Made by a program: the position numbers and the translations under genes. This document shows positions 31,062 to 41,530 of a stretch of DNA of 64,000 bases, piece after piece. The DNA comes from Methylomarinum sp. Ch1-1. Lineage in GTDB: Bacteria > Pseudomonadota > Gammaproteobacteria > Methylococcales > Methylomonadaceae. A model generated the notes under the pieces. The model was not told where the DNA came from and did no database searches. It saw only the letters and a list, made by a program, of their open reading frames with translations. The DNA lies in the NCBI RefSeq assembly GCF_030717995.2, contig NZ_CP157743.1, positions 1-64,000 on the forward strand, in the 5' to 3' direction. Positions within the stretch are counted from its first letter, which is position 1, and each line of letters begins with the position of its first letter.

Positions 31062-32765
31062 CTATCTCAAGCCGCTCAGCAGCGAGTCAAACAGGGTATT
31101 AGTGATCGCCACCACCTGCGCAGCAGCCTGATAAGATTGTTGAAACTTGATCAAATTGGCCGCTTCCTCATCCAAATTGACGCCGGACACTTCACTCCGG
31201 GACTCCTTGGCATTATTCAACAGGGTTTCCTGAGCCGACGCGCTGACGCGCGCTGCATTCGTCAGCGTACCGACTTTGGAGACCATCTGTCCGTAGGCGT
31301 CCTGAAATGACGCATTGCCGCCCAACATCCCCAGCTTGTTTTCCAGGCCCGCCAGCGCCAGCGCATTACGGTTATCCCCGGGCATAGGCCCATTGATCAC
31401 GGAAACGCCATCCGCATCGATATTGGTCGCCGCGGCGATATCACGCGGGTCGCTGATGTTGACCCCGATATCTTGAGCGGCCCAATAAGCCGGCCTGATC
31501 AAAAACGCATCGCCATCGGACGGTTCCGGTGCTCCCAAAGCAATCGTAATGCCCGGCAAATCATCGGACACCAGATTCGTCCCATCGTTGGTCAGATTAA
31601 TCGACGTATTATCGCTCAACCGGGTCAAGGTATAGGTGGTCGCCGGAGCCGCACCTGAAACATCGAGACGGTAGTCGCTGGCATCGATGTTAGCGATATT
31701 GGCGGGATCATAGGCCACGGTGATCGAGCCGTTTGTATTGCCGGGGTCAGCGGTAACTGGCACCTCGTCGACCCCGCTAAAGAAATCCCCTCCCTGCTCG
31801 CCGTCGAGATCATAACCGACACTATGTATGCCGTTGAATTCCATCGCAATGCTGGCGGCGACCGCTCCCAATTGCTGCTGGGCCGGATCCAACACCTCAT
31901 CTCGGAATCTCAACGCCCCCGATAGCTCGCCGCCGGACAGTTGCCGGGTGATAACCTGAACATTGCCGCCAGCTTGTTTCAGGCCGATTTCCAGACGGGA
32001 CGGGTCTAACTCGGAGGATTGAGTCGTTAATTCATTATAGGCGCCATCCAACACCAGCGATTGACCTTGGCCGATAAAGACACTGACCATATTGCTATCG
32101 CTGGGCACCACCGCGACATCGACCCTATCCGCCAGTTTGTTCAGCAAGCGGTCGCGTTCATCGAGCAGATCATTGGGCTTTTGGTCGCCGCTAGGTCGGC
32201 CATATTCGGCCGCGATTTTAACATTCAGATCGGCGATGGCTTCCGCATAGGCATTGATATTGTCGACCGTCACATTGAGGTCCTGATTGACCTGAGAACG
32301 TAATTCCTCGAAACGCCCATTCATCGTAGTGAACCGCTGGGTCAGAATTTCGGCTTCGGACAGCAACACCTGACGCGCCGGAATCGAGGCCGGATCATCC
32401 GCCACTTCATTGACGGCATTGAAGAAGCTTTTGATCGCCGGCGACATGCCGATGGTCGGATCGGCGACCAGATTGTCGACCTGAGCGGCCAAGTGACTGA
32501 AGCGGTCCGCCTCGCCAAATGCCGAGGTGCTGGAACGCAATTGATTGTTAATGAACTGGTCATAACTGCGGGCGATATTCTCGATCTTGACGCCATTACC
32601 GACATAACCGGCGCCGGTATACTGAGCCGGCATCGTCCCCAACTCGACACGCTGACGGCTGTAGCCTTCGGTATTGACATTGGCGATATTGTGACTGGTC
32701 GTATCCAGCGAGCGCTGAAAGGCCATAAGCCCCGAAACCGCTGTTCCCAAAATTCCTGTTGCCAT
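31062..32765 (-). CDS. flgK: flagellar hook-associated protein FlgK
   Basis: HAP1. 567 residues. N-terminal rod/hook motif SHNIANVNTEGYSRQRVEL (about 25-43) and C-terminal coiled-coil end (DEEAANLIKFQQSYQAAAQV). It sits 8 bp upstream of flgL and follows flgJ on the minus strand, the standard order. Confidence 0.96.
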   Translation of the reverse strand: MATGILGTAVSGLMAFQRSLDTTSHNIANVNTEGYSRQRVELGTMPAQYTGAGYVGNGVKIENIARSYDQFINNQLRSSTSAFGEADRFSHLAAQVDNLVADPTIGMSPAIKSFFNAVNEVADDPASIPARQVLLSEAEILTQRFTTMNGRFEELRSQVNQDLNVTVDNINAYAEAIADLNVKIAAEYGRPSGDQKPNDLLDERDRLLNKLADRVDVAVVPSDSNMVSVFIGQGQSLVLDGAYNELTTQSSELDPSRLEIGLKQAGGNVQVITRQLSGGELSGALRFRDEVLDPAQQQLGAVAASIAMEFNGIHSVGYDLDGEQGGDFFSGVDEVPVTADPGNTNGSITVAYDPANIANIDASDYRLDVSGAAPATTYTLTRLSDNTSINLTNDGTNLVSDDLPGITIALGAPEPSDGDAFLIRPAYWAAQDIGVNISDPRDIAAATNIDADGVSVINGPMPGDNRNALALAGLENKLGMLGGNASFQDAYGQMVSKVGTLTNAARVSASAQETLLNNAKESRSEVSGVNLDEEAANLIKFQQSYQAAAQVVAITNTLFDSLLSGLR

Positions 32766-32821
32766 ATGCGCCCCCTATCCGAGACTAGCAAGTACATTAA
32801 ACAAAGCCATGCGATCGCGGG

Positions 32822-33769
32822 TCATTTCATCGCCACCATCGCCACCATCGCCGCATTGCCGTTAATCGCGTCACCGCGGTAGATGCGCAGCACCTTGGCG
32901 GCGTAATTCGGGTCGGTCGCATAACCGGCCTGTTGCAATTCACGCATATATCGCCCCGGATCTGCCGCCTTCTTTAGCGCATTGCCGTAACGCGGATTGT
33001 CTTTAATGAAACGCGCATAATCGTCGAAACTGGCTTGATAAGAATCATAGGCTCTGAAGGCGGCCATTTTTTTCCGCCCCACGCCATCGGAGAATTCCAA
33101 TGCCGCCTGACTGACCTGCTGGCCGCGCCAAGACTTGTCCGCCTTGATATTGAACAGATTGAAACTGCTAGCGCCGTCACGATGTTTAAGCACCGACTTC
33201 CCCCACCCGGTTTCCAGGGCGGCCTGCGCCAACAAAATATCCGGGTCGACGCCCAATTCGGCGCCAGCCTGTTCGGCATAAGGTCGTAACTGTTCAACGA
33301 ACTGCTCCTGACTGGCTATCGGCTGATCGACGGTTTTCTTGACCTCTGTCGCGCCGCTTTTGCGTGATAGCGCTTGGACATCATGGCTTTTAACCGGATG
33401 AGACTTTATCGGCGCCGCCACCGAGCGGTTGAGATAGTCCTCGACGCTTAACTTACTTTGCGCTTCATTTTTTTTAGGACTCAATTGCTCGGCGATCAAC
33501 TCGGCCAAGCCGATACCTGGTTCTCCCGACAGATGCAGCGCCATTTGCTGATCATACATATCCCGGTAAAATTCGCTTTGATCGCTGTCGAGAAGACCGT
33601 CGGCCAATTTAGCTTGACGCATACTCTTCAGCACCATCGTCAAAAACACCGACTCGAACTGCTTGGCGACCTGCTTGATCGCTTCCGGGCTGTCGTTTCT
33701 GGCTTGGCTTTTTAATTTAGCCAAGCCATTGAAATCGGTGTAAACATCGGCACTTTGCACATTCAACAT
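32822..33769 (-). CDS. flgJ: flagellar rod assembly protein / muramidase FlgJ
   Basis: Dual-domain form, 315 residues. N-terminal rod-capping domain (~1-100, QFESVFLTMVLKSMRQA) and C-terminal glucosaminidase-type domain (~160-305, ILLAQAALETGWGKS with the catalytic glutamate). It opens the peptidoglycan for the growing rod. Periplasmic via the flagellar export gate, hence no signal peptide. The linker is basic and low-complexity. Confidence 0.95.
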   Translation of the reverse strand: MLNVQSADVYTDFNGLAKLKSQARNDSPEAIKQVAKQFESVFLTMVLKSMRQAKLADGLLDSDQSEFYRDMYDQQMALHLSGEPGIGLAELIAEQLSPKKNEAQSKLSVEDYLNRSVAAPIKSHPVKSHDVQALSRKSGATEVKKTVDQPIASQEQFVEQLRPYAEQAGAELGVDPDILLAQAALETGWGKSVLKHRDGASSFNLFNIKADKSWRGQQVSQAALEFSDGVGRKKMAAFRAYDSYQASFDDYARFIKDNPRYGNALKKAADPGRYMRELQQAGYATDPNYAAKVLRIYRGDAINGNAAMVAMVAMK

Positions 33770-33781
33770 CGCAATCTCCCG

Positions 33782-34879
33782 TTAGATAACAATCAACTCG
33801 GCCCGCAACGCGCCGGCCGATTTAAGCGCTTCGAGTATCGCCACCAGATCGCTGGGCGCGGCGCCGACATTATTGACCGCCTGCACGATCTCATCCAACG
33901 ACACCCCCGGATTAAAAACAAACATATGATTGGCCCCCTCCTCTTCGACTTTGACCTCGGACTGCGGCGTCACGACCGTTTGCCCTCCCGACAACGGCGC
34001 CGGCTGGCTCACCTGAAGATTTTCGCTGATCGTGACGGTCAGGCTGCCGTGGGAAACGGCGGCGGGCTGCACTCTTACCTTGCTGTTGATCACCACGGTG
34101 CCGGAGCGTGAGTTGACGATCACCCGGGCCGGCGCATCATCGGGCAGCACCGTCATATTTTCGATCATGGAGGCAAAAACCACTCGTTGTGAAGGCTCGG
34201 AAGGCGCTCTGACCTTAACCGAAGTTCCATCCATCGCGCTGGCGGTATCCGGTCCCAAGACGCGGTTAATCGCTTTCACCATGCGGTTCGCGGTGGTGAA
34301 ATCGGCATTATGCAGATTAAAAATCAAGGCATTGCCCTGGGAAAACGGACTGGGCACGCTACGTTCGACCGTGGCGCCATTCGGGATACGGCCGACCGTC
34401 GGGTTATTCACGGTGATCTTGGAACCATCCCGCCCCGAAGCGCTGAGGCCTCCGACCACCAGGTTTCCCTGCGCCACCGCATAAACATTGCCATCCGCCC
34501 CTTTCAGCGGGCTCATCAACAAGGTGCCGCCGCGCAAACTTTTCGCATCACCGATCGATGACACGGTGACGTCGATCGTTTGTCCCGGCTTGGCAAAGGG
34601 CGGCAATTCGGCATTGACGGCGACCGCCGCGACATTTTTAGCCTTGGGATCGATACCGGGCGGCAAGGTCATGCCTAGCCGAGTCAGCATGTTGACCAGG
34701 CTTTGCCCGGTGAATTTGGTCTTGTCGCCAGATTTCGGCAGCCCGACCACCAGACCATAGCCCACTAATTGGTTGTTACGCACACCGGCGACCGCCGCCA
34801 AATCCTTGATCCGTTCGGCCTGCGCCGCCGTACAAAACAGCGACAGACAGAAGGCAATAACAAACTTGTTCATCTTCAT
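33782..34879 (-). CDS. flgI: flagellar P-ring protein FlgI
   Basis: Forms the periplasmic P ring around the rod. 365 residues, Sec signal peptide ([21 protein letters not shown]), mature start near [26 protein letters not shown], the family hallmark. Twelve bp upstream of the flgJ start. Confidence 0.97.
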   Translation of the reverse strand: MKMNKFVIAFCLSLFCTAAQAERIKDLAAVAGVRNNQLVGYGLVVGLPKSGDKTKFTGQSLVNMLTRLGMTLPPGIDPKAKNVAAVAVNAELPPFAKPGQTIDVTVSSIGDAKSLRGGTLLMSPLKGADGNVYAVAQGNLVVGGLSASGRDGSKITVNNPTVGRIPNGATVERSVPSPFSQGNALIFNLHNADFTTANRMVKAINRVLGPDTASAMDGTSVKVRAPSEPSQRVVFASMIENMTVLPDDAPARVIVNSRSGTVVINSKVRVQPAAVSHGSLTVTISENLQVSQPAPLSGGQTVVTPQSEVKVEEEGANHMFVFNPGVSLDEIVQAVNNVGAAPSDLVAILEALKSAGALRAELIVI

Positions 34880-34883
34880 CCCC

Positions 34884-35555
34884 TCAGAATGGAAACAGCG
34901 GGCTCAGGAAAAAACGGGCAAACCAGCCGACTTTGCTGGAATTCGCCACCGAACCGTCGCCGGTATACATGATGGTCGGGTCGGCCACCTTGGTCGATGG
35001 AATCGTATTGCCGACGCTTATGTCCTGCGGCCTGACGATGCCGGACAAACGGATATATTCGCTGCCGTCATTCATCGTCACCCGTTTTTCGCCGCGGATC
35101 TTCAGGTTGCCGTTCGGCAAGACATCGACCACGGTCACCGAAATATCGCCGGTCAGGCTATTGCTTTGATTGGCTTCGCCTTCGCCGATGAATTCATGCG
35201 ACGACGACATGCTGGTTTCCAGGTCATGACCCAATAGGGCCTGGCTGGCAACCCCCCATAGGGTCGGAGCGCTGACGGAAATAGAATTGTCCTTGCTGGC
35301 GTCCAGGTCGGAGATTTTTTGGGCCCGCGTCCGTTCGGTCAGCGTCACGGTCAGAATGTCACCGATCCGCCTGGCGGCGTGATTTTCGAACAGACGCATA
35401 TCGTATCCCGATTGATAAATCGCGCCGTTGCTCTGTCTCGGCGGCCTTAAATCGGCCGGCTGCACCGGCGAGAAATCGGGATCGCGTTTCGGCAGGGTGT
35501 CGCAACCGACCAGCAATAAGGCCGACAGCGCGAACAGATAGTTACGGAAACTCAT
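34884..35555 (-). CDS. flgH: flagellar L-ring lipoprotein FlgH
   Basis: Outer-membrane L ring. 223 residues with lipobox LVGC, the acylated cysteine being C18. The conserved [15 protein letters not shown] and GEKRV segments are present. Four bp before flgI. Confidence 0.97.
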   Translation of the reverse strand: MSFRNYLFALSALLLVGCDTLPKRDPDFSPVQPADLRPPRQSNGAIYQSGYDMRLFENHAARRIGDILTVTLTERTRAQKISDLDASKDNSISVSAPTLWGVASQALLGHDLETSMSSSHEFIGEGEANQSNSLTGDISVTVVDVLPNGNLKIRGEKRVTMNDGSEYIRLSGIVRPQDISVGNTIPSTKVADPTIMYTGDGSVANSSKVGWFARFFLSPLFPF

Positions 35556-35569
35556 GATGGCCTCCTAGA

Positions 35570-36358
35570 TCAGAGCTGCTGAGTGACGAACGACAACATC
35601 TGATCGGTGGTGGAAATCGCCTTGGAATTCATTTCATAGGCCCTTTGCGTCTCGATCATATTGACCAGCTCTTCGACGACATTGACGTTGGAGGTTTCCA
35701 GCGAACCCTGCAACAGACTGCCGTATTCTTCCTCACCGGGGATCCCGATGATCGGCGCGCCGCTGGCGACCGATTCACGAAACAGGTTTTCGCCGATCGG
35801 CTCCAAGCCAGTCGGGTTGACGAAATCGGCCAATTCGATTTGCCCCAGCTGCACCGGCGTCGGGTTGCCCGGCTGCAAAGCCGACAAGGTGCCGTCCCGG
35901 CCGATGGTAATGCTGATGGTATCGTTCGGCACGGTAATCGCCGGCTCCAGTTCCAGCCCGCCGGCCGTCACGATTTGACCGTCGGAGTTGAGTTTGAATG
36001 AACCATCGCGGGTGTAATTGAGGTCGCCGTTCGGCATCAAAACCTGGAAATAACCGCGCCCGCTGATCGCCACATCCAAGGAGTTCTCGGTTTGTTGGAT
36101 ATTGCCTTGGGTATGCAATTTTTCGGTGGCGACGGTTCTGACGCCGGTCCCCAATTGCAGCCCGGAAGGTAGTTCGGTGTTTTGTGTGGATTGGGCCCCG
36201 ACCTGGCGAATATTCTGATAAACCAGGTCTTCGAATAATGGCCTCGATTTCTTGAAGCCGGTGGTGTTGACATTGGCTAGGTTATTGGAAATAACCGCCA
36301 TTCTGGTTTGCTGGGCATCCAAACCGGATTTGGCCACCCAAAGTGCTCGTTCTGTCAT
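35570..36358 (-). CDS. flgG: flagellar distal rod protein FlgG
   Basis: 262 residues. N-terminal rod motif [12 protein letters not shown] (about 26-37) and C-terminal [19 protein letters not shown]. First gene downstream of a sigma-54 promoter (36401-36414), so flgG-H-I-J-K-L can be transcribed apart from flgB-F. Confidence 0.97.
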   Translation of the reverse strand: MTERALWVAKSGLDAQQTRMAVISNNLANVNTTGFKKSRPLFEDLVYQNIRQVGAQSTQNTELPSGLQLGTGVRTVATEKLHTQGNIQQTENSLDVAISGRGYFQVLMPNGDLNYTRDGSFKLNSDGQIVTAGGLELEPAITVPNDTISITIGRDGTLSALQPGNPTPVQLGQIELADFVNPTGLEPIGENLFRESVASGAPIIGIPGEEEYGSLLQGSLETSNVNVVEELVNMIETQRAYEMNSKAISTTDQMLSFVTQQL

Positions 36359-36400
36359 AATGCCCTCCTGATGACATTTTTTTGTCTTATCAGAAGTAAA

Positions 36401-36414
36401 GCATTTTCTATGCC
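36401..36414 (-). promoter_or_regulatory. sigma-54 promoter for flgG operon
   Basis: Minus strand TGGCAT-AGAAA-ATGCT: GG at 36414-36413, GC at 36402-36401, exactly 10 bases between. It overlaps the flgF stop codon and lies about 43 bp before the flgG ATG. Confidence 0.65.
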
Positions 36415-37148
36415 ATCTGCATTAACTTAGCCGTCACCGCGGAATTATCGTCAATATCTTTCATCACCTTCGTTTGCAGCTCGAAATTACGAGCCAGTTC
36501 GATCATATCGACCATCGCGCCAATCGCATTGACGTTACTGCCTTCCAGTGCCCCCTGAACCAACGTCACATCGGCATCTGGCGCTGGCGGCTGCCCTTGC
36601 TTCAGATAGATCAAACCATCATCGCGTTTTTCCAGGTTATTCACATCCGGCTTGACCAGCTTGATCCGGTCGAGTACGACCAAAGTGGCGCCATTTTGCC
36701 CCTGGGGCACGATACTGATCGTACCATCCCGGCCGATGTCTATCTTGTTGTAGGGCGGTATCGCGATCGGCCCGTCTTCGCCTAGCAACTGCCGACCGGA
36801 ACCGGTCTGCAGCAAGCCTTCCGGCGTCACCCGCAAATCGCCGGCGCGGGTGTAGGCTTCCGCGCCGTCCTTGCCGTCGACGGCCAGCCAGCCCTCGCCC
36901 TTGACCGCGACATCCAGTTCACGGCCGGTGGTCTGAATCGGCCCCATGCTCAAGTCGCTGCCGGGCCGTTCAGTCATCGCATAGACACGAGCCGGATAAC
37001 CGGGACCGAATACCGGCATTGCGCGGAATTGCTCGAAATCGGACTTGAAACCGGTGGTCTGAGTATTGGCCAGATTATTGGCGTTGGCCGTTTGCGCCAG
37101 CAAGGTCTGCTTGGCGCCGCTCATCGCGATATAAAGACTGCGATCCAT
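36408..37148 (-). CDS. flgF: flagellar proximal rod protein FlgF
   Basis: 246 residues. Starts [14 protein letters not shown] and carries [15 protein letters not shown], the rod family motif, with the C-terminal [16 protein letters not shown]. It follows flgE after a 104-bp gap in which I find no GG-N10-GC promoter. Confidence 0.96.
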   Translation of the reverse strand: MDRSLYIAMSGAKQTLLAQTANANNLANTQTTGFKSDFEQFRAMPVFGPGYPARVYAMTERPGSDLSMGPIQTTGRELDVAVKGEGWLAVDGKDGAEAYTRAGDLRVTPEGLLQTGSGRQLLGEDGPIAIPPYNKIDIGRDGTISIVPQGQNGATLVVLDRIKLVKPDVNNLEKRDDGLIYLKQGQPPAPDADVTLVQGALEGSNVNAIGAMVDMIELARNFELQTKVMKDIDDNSAVTAKLMQMA

Positions 37149-37252
37149 AACCGCTCTCCGCTTAATTCGTTAAAAACCAAAAACTCCCATCCTGGGGTCT
37201 ATATCCAAGATTTCTCGATGCGCTACATCAGTAGTTGATAGTGGGCAAGCGA

Positions 37253-38596
37253 CTAAATATTAAGTATGGTCTGCATGATGGTGTTTTCGGTGGTGATGGT
37301 CTGAGCATTGGCCTGATAAGCCTGCTGCGCGACGATCAGATTGACCAGCTGCGCCGACAATTCGACATTGGAAGCCTCCAATGAGCCGGACTGGATTAAA
37401 CCAAAATTATTGGCGCCGGGTTCGCCGGCCACCGCCTCGCCGGAGTTGGCGCTCTGTCCCCAGGTCGTGTCGCCGAGTTTCGCCAGCCCTTGCGGATTGG
37501 AGAATCTTGTTAACGCCACCTGACCCAACGTTTTCGATCCGCCGTTGCTGAAACGGGCGAAAACCGCCCCTTCATCATCGATATCGATGCCGGTCAGTTG
37601 CCCGGCCGGCAAACCGTTTTGCGTCAGCGTGTTGACACTGAATTTTTGCTTGAATTGCGTCGTGCCGAAATAATTAATCGGACTAATATCAAGAGGCTCG
37701 GCGCCGGTGTCCGGCTGAATCGAATAAGCCTGCAGGTCGACCAAACCGTCGACCACGCCATCGCCGTTTACCGGATACTTTAAGTTGCCCACCGAATCGA
37801 ATTGCAATGTCGCGAACTGCTCGCCTCCCTCCAACGGCACACGATTGCTGGGCTCATTACCATCTATATAGTGAGACACCTCCCAGGTTGGAACTTGAAT
37901 CGGATCTCCTAAAGCATCTACTGCTCCTGTTAGGTCATCTTGCGTTCCTTTATTGACATAATAAGTGGTCAATATATGGCTATTGCCAAACGAATCATAG
38001 ATAGTCGCCGAAGTTTGGTCGTTATAGGAGTCGCTATCTTTTGGATCGAAGGTAGGATTCAAATCAGTTGTCGCCGACTGATCCAGATTAAGCGTCATAT
38101 CCACTCGGTCCGTTGCCTGCGGCTGACCGGAAATGGTATTGATTTGCAAGGTCTGCAACACCCCGGTGCTGAACCCGTCCGACACCTCGGTGCCGTTCGG
38201 TCGATACGCCAGCAAAGCCTGACCCTGGTTGTTGACGATAAAACCGTCTTTATCGAGCTTGAATTCGCCGGCCCGCGTATAGGAGCGGTCGTTGATATCA
38301 TTAGGGTCGGAACTGGCCGCCAAGGTGAAAAAGCCTTCGCCGCTGACCGCCAAATCCAAATTATTGTCGGTAAATTGCAGATTGCCTTGATTGAACTGCT
38401 GAGCGACATTCGCCACTCTGACGCCGCTGCCGGGCGTGATGGCGCTGACGCCACCCAGACTGTTGGCATAGACATCGGCAAACTCGGAACGGGATTTTTT
38501 GAAACCGGTGGTATTGGCATTGGCGATATTATTGCCGGTCACTGCCAAATTGTTGGAGGCGGCACTCAAGCCGCTTAATGCTGTCGTAAAAGCCAT
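37253..38596 (-). CDS. flgE: flagellar hook protein FlgE
   Basis: 447 residues, the hook subunit. N-terminal ALSGLSAASNNLAVTGNNIA with [15 protein letters not shown]-terminal LVNLIVAQQAYQANAQTI. Size is at the upper side of common hook proteins. Preceded by flgD, the hook cap. Confidence 0.96.
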   Translation of the reverse strand: MAFTTALSGLSAASNNLAVTGNNIANANTTGFKKSRSEFADVYANSLGGVSAITPGSGVRVANVAQQFNQGNLQFTDNNLDLAVSGEGFFTLAASSDPNDINDRSYTRAGEFKLDKDGFIVNNQGQALLAYRPNGTEVSDGFSTGVLQTLQINTISGQPQATDRVDMTLNLDQSATTDLNPTFDPKDSDSYNDQTSATIYDSFGNSHILTTYYVNKGTQDDLTGAVDALGDPIQVPTWEVSHYIDGNEPSNRVPLEGGEQFATLQFDSVGNLKYPVNGDGVVDGLVDLQAYSIQPDTGAEPLDISPINYFGTTQFKQKFSVNTLTQNGLPAGQLTGIDIDDEGAVFARFSNGGSKTLGQVALTRFSNPQGLAKLGDTTWGQSANSGEAVAGEPGANNFGLIQSGSLEASNVELSAQLVNLIVAQQAYQANAQTITTENTIMQTILNI

Positions 38597-38610
38597 GTTA
38601 CACCTGCCTG

Positions 38611-39285
38611 TTAAAGAATTTGCTTAATCTGATTAAAATTGACTGGACCGATGCCCGCCAGATTGACTTGCAAGCCGCGATTGCTGTTCGCCATCGTCAC
38701 GCTTTCAACCTTGGACTTGATCTGAGTTTGCAAGACGGTATTGTTGCCGTCGATCTTGGCCTCTACCTGAACCTTGTATACCCCCGGATCGGCAAACTCG
38801 CCTTCGGCCGTCATGCCATCCCAGGCGAACGCCACATCGCCGGCCGACTGATTACCCAGATCGATGCTCCTGACCACTTCGCCAGACAACGAATCGGTCA
38901 CTTTCAAGTTAACCTCGGTGGCATTGGACGGTAATTCAAATTCTCCTGAAATCGTTCCACCGGCGGACAACAAGCCTTCGGTCGCCGGCGCAGACACATA
39001 ACGGCCGACCAATGAGGCGGCCTGTAAGGCCTGATCCGAACTAATCGAGCTAGCGAAATCCTTGAATGAGGCCTGCAAGTCCTGAATTCCCGAAACAGTG
39101 CTGAATTGCGCCATCTGTCCCAGGAACTCGCCATTCTCCATCGGCTTTAGGGGGTCTTGATGGGTCAACTGTGTGGTCAGCAATTCCAAAAACTGCTCTT
39201 GTTGCAATGATTGATCTTCTTTCTTGGCTTTTTCGATCGTCGATAAGCCTAAGTCCTTAAACGTTTCCAAAGCATTAATCGCCAT
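38611..39285 (-). CDS. flgD: flagellar hook-capping protein FlgD
   Basis: 224 residues. N-terminal export region with FLELLTTQLTHQDPLKPMEN, the family signature, and a C-terminal Ig/tudor-like half. Acts as a scaffold at the tip of the growing hook. Confidence 0.96.
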   Translation of the reverse strand: MAINALETFKDLGLSTIEKAKKEDQSLQQEQFLELLTTQLTHQDPLKPMENGEFLGQMAQFSTVSGIQDLQASFKDFASSISSDQALQAASLVGRYVSAPATEGLLSAGGTISGEFELPSNATEVNLKVTDSLSGEVVRSIDLGNQSAGDVAFAWDGMTAEGEFADPGVYKVQVEAKIDGNNTVLQTQIKSKVESVTMANSNRGLQVNLAGIGPVNFNQIKQIL

Positions 39286-39294
39286 CTATTCCTC

Positions 39295-39711
39295 CTATTG
39301 CCCCATACGCAAGGTTTGCAACATCAGCTCCTTAGTGGTATTCAGTACCTCGACATTATTCTGATAGGAGCGCGACGCCGACATCATATTCGCCATTTCC
39401 TCCACGGTATTCACGTTGGGCTTATAGATGTAGCCGGCTTGGTCGGCCATCGGATGATTGGGAGCGTATTCCATGACCGGCTCGGCCTGACTCTCGACGA
39501 CCCCTAACACATTGACACGGCTGGCCGCGTCATTTTTATCCATGATACTCTTCAGCTCTGCGGCAAAAACCGGTTGCCGCGACTTATAAACCCCATCGAC
39601 ACTGTTGCTGACGCTGTTGGCATTGGAAATATTACTGGCCACCAGATTCAGCCTTAATGACTGGGCGTTCATGCCGCTTCCGGCAATATTAAAAATATTC
39701 ATCGATGACAT
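39295..39711 (-). CDS. flgC: flagellar proximal rod protein FlgC
   Basis: 138 residues, normal length. N-terminal MNAQSLRLNLVASNISNANS and C-terminal EEMANMMSASRSYQNNVEVL. It overlaps nothing; flgB ends 2 bp upstream. Confidence 0.96.
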   Translation of the reverse strand: MSSMNIFNIAGSGMNAQSLRLNLVASNISNANSVSNSVDGVYKSRQPVFAAELKSIMDKNDAASRVNVLGVVESQAEPVMEYAPNHPMADQAGYIYKPNVNTVEEMANMMSASRSYQNNVEVLNTTKELMLQTLRMGQ

Positions 39712-39713
39712 GA

Positions 39714-40109
39714 TTATTCTCCTCTGATCGCGGTCATGAGACCGGAAAATCTGCCGTTAATAAAACGTAAACTGGCCTGATACTGCACTGCATTCTCCGA
39801 GTATTTGGCCTGCTCGATATGCGATTCAACGGTATTGCCGTCCAGCGAGGCATGAACCGGATTGCGGTACCCGACCGTTGCGCCAAGCACGTCTCGTTGA
39901 GGGGCAAGATGTCCGGCATGAGTACGCTCTAGAGATTGAGCCGAAGTGGACAAGGTATTGTTCAGCACGGCTTTAAAATCCAGATCGCGCGCTTTATAGT
40001 TGGGGGTGTCGGCATTCGCCAGATTCGAGGCCAACAACTCGCTGCGTTTTTCCCGCAATGCTAAAGCCTGGGGATGTATGCCCAAGGCATTGTCAAAATT
40101 TATAGCCAT
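39714..40109 (-). CDS. flgB: flagellar proximal rod protein FlgB
   Basis: 131 residues from ATG 40109, which has AAGGTGG upstream and gives the family N terminus MAINFDNALG; a longer in-frame start at 40160 would run into the sigma-54 promoter. Motif LLASNLANADTPNYKARDLDF. First gene of the flg rod/hook operon. Confidence 0.95.
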   Translation of the reverse strand: MAINFDNALGIHPQALALREKRSELLASNLANADTPNYKARDLDFKAVLNNTLSTSAQSLERTHAGHLAPQRDVLGATVGYRNPVHASLDGNTVESHIEQAKYSENAVQYQASLRFINGRFSGLMTAIRGE

Positions 40110-40443
40110 ATTCGCCACCTTACTATTTCGATACAAAATAATAAGCAGCTTATGTACCAAAATTTATTTATCTTGGCATTTCAATAAGCTAAGACGTCGT
40201 CGGGATATTTCCTGGGGTAGGGTCGGCGATTGAGGACAAGTTTGAATTAGTGCGCTTGAAACAGCGTGATAGCGGTCGCTACGGCGCCTTGATAGAAGTG
40301 CAACAACACTGGAGAGGATCGATAGGGGAATGAATGGAGAAGAGGATTGCCGCCATGTCGTCAGAACCGGCAAATTCTAGCCGCTTTACACGAAAAGTCC
40401 GTGCGGCGATCACCGGAAACAACGTCAAAAACCCGTCATTTGC
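40110..40443 (-). other. cheR-flgB intergenic region
   Basis: 334 bp. It contains the sigma-54 promoter near flgB. The remaining ~270 bp show no credible ORF, strong hairpin or repeat family seen elsewhere. Confidence 0.5.
40145..40158 (-). promoter_or_regulatory. sigma-54 promoter for flgB operon
   Basis: Minus strand TTGGTACATAAGCTGCTT: GG at 40158-40157 and GC at 40146-40145 with exactly 10 bases between. It is 36 bp before the flgB ATG. Matches the class II flagellar promoter expected to need an FleQ/FleR-type activator. Confidence 0.7.
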
Positions 40444-41313
40444 TTACGCGATTTTTTTAAAATAGCGCGTCACGCCTTTCACCGGCTCAAATTCCTTGAG
40501 TCCTGACGGCATCGATTCGGTTGTGCTGAGAAAAAGATAGCCACCCGGTTCTAGCGAGCCAGCCATGCGGCGCAAAATGTCCCTTTTGACCTCATCGGAA
40601 AAGTAAATCAGCACATTACGACAAAAAATCACATCAAAGCTGCCCAACACCGAAAACGGTTTCAAGAGGTTGAACTGCTGAAAACGCACTTTTTGGCTAA
40701 TTTCCGTTTTTAACCGGTATCCGTCATGCGTTTTCAAAAAAAATCGCTCTTTAGCCGCTGCGTCGATACCCCGCGATAAAGCGAGATCGGAGTAAACGGC
40801 ATTCTTGGCATCGGCCAAAATCGTTTCGGAAATATCCGTGCCGATAATCTGAATATTTCTACCCCGACCAAAACTGCGTATCGCCTCTTCGGCGCATATA
40901 CTGATCGAATAAGGCTCCTGACCTGAAGAACAAGCCGCCGACCAAATCCGGATCGTTCCGGCTTTTTTTGTTAACAACTCGGGCAAGACCGCTTGCGACA
41001 ACGCGTTAAACTGCATGACATCGCGAAACCAGAAAGTTTCATTCGTCGTCATCGCGTCCACCACGGCGACTTTTACTCGTTGCGCCGACGGCAACCTCGA
41101 TTGCAGGGCGGCAACCAAATCAGCAAAAGAGACCAAGTCAAATTTTTTCAATAACGAAGAAAGCCTGTTCTGCACTAGATACTGCTTGCTATCACCCAGC
41201 ACGATGCCGGAAGAATCGCTTAAAAAATCGCGTATCGCTTTGTATTCGGCCGCGGAAATTTCCATTCTTTTATGAAGGTTATCATTATTATTGATCAACA
41301 TCCTTAATGTCAT
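40444..41313 (-). CDS. cheR: chemotaxis protein methyltransferase CheR
   Basis: SAM-dependent methylation of glutamates on chemoreceptors. 289 residues from the first ATG; the ATG at 41265 (MEISAAEYKAI) would give 273 residues, closer to the family N terminus. SAM-binding IWSAACSSGQEPYS lies near 129-142 of the long form, and FDVIFCRNVLIYF is conserved. Together with cheV it precedes flgB, the Pseudomonas order. Confidence 0.94.
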   Translation of the reverse strand: MTLRMLINNNDNLHKRMEISAAEYKAIRDFLSDSSGIVLGDSKQYLVQNRLSSLLKKFDLVSFADLVAALQSRLPSAQRVKVAVVDAMTTNETFWFRDVMQFNALSQAVLPELLTKKAGTIRIWSAACSSGQEPYSISICAEEAIRSFGRGRNIQIIGTDISETILADAKNAVYSDLALSRGIDAAAKERFFLKTHDGYRLKTEISQKVRFQQFNLLKPFSVLGSFDVIFCRNVLIYFSDEVKRDILRRMAGSLEPGGYLFLSTTESMPSGLKEFEPVKGVTRYFKKIA

Positions 41314-41338
41314 CCAGTCAACAAGAACTATAAATCAC

Positions 41339-41504
41339 CAGCAATTCCCAGTTTGAGCATTTTTGCTGTGTTTAGGGCATGGGGTGTGTTTGGCGAGGAT
41401 GTCGGCAGCAAGGATGCGGCCGTCAAGCCCCCAGGGATGGGTTTACGGCGCTCCTCGACAGACATACCCCATGCCCTTTTTGAACGCCAAAGCGGGAATT
41501 GCTG
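41339..41504 (-). repeat. 166-bp palindromic repeat, copy 2 (no nested insert)
   Basis: Same element as at 27118-27283 and the same length. The core orientation is the same as in copy 1, but the outer arms are exchanged: here the left arm carries AGTTTGAGCATTTTTGCTGTG and the right arm the GAACGCCAAAG version. It lies between cheR and cheV and could form a strong hairpin in their transcript. Confidence 0.85.
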
Positions 41505-41530
41505 ATAAATCACTGCTAAACAGTCATTGC

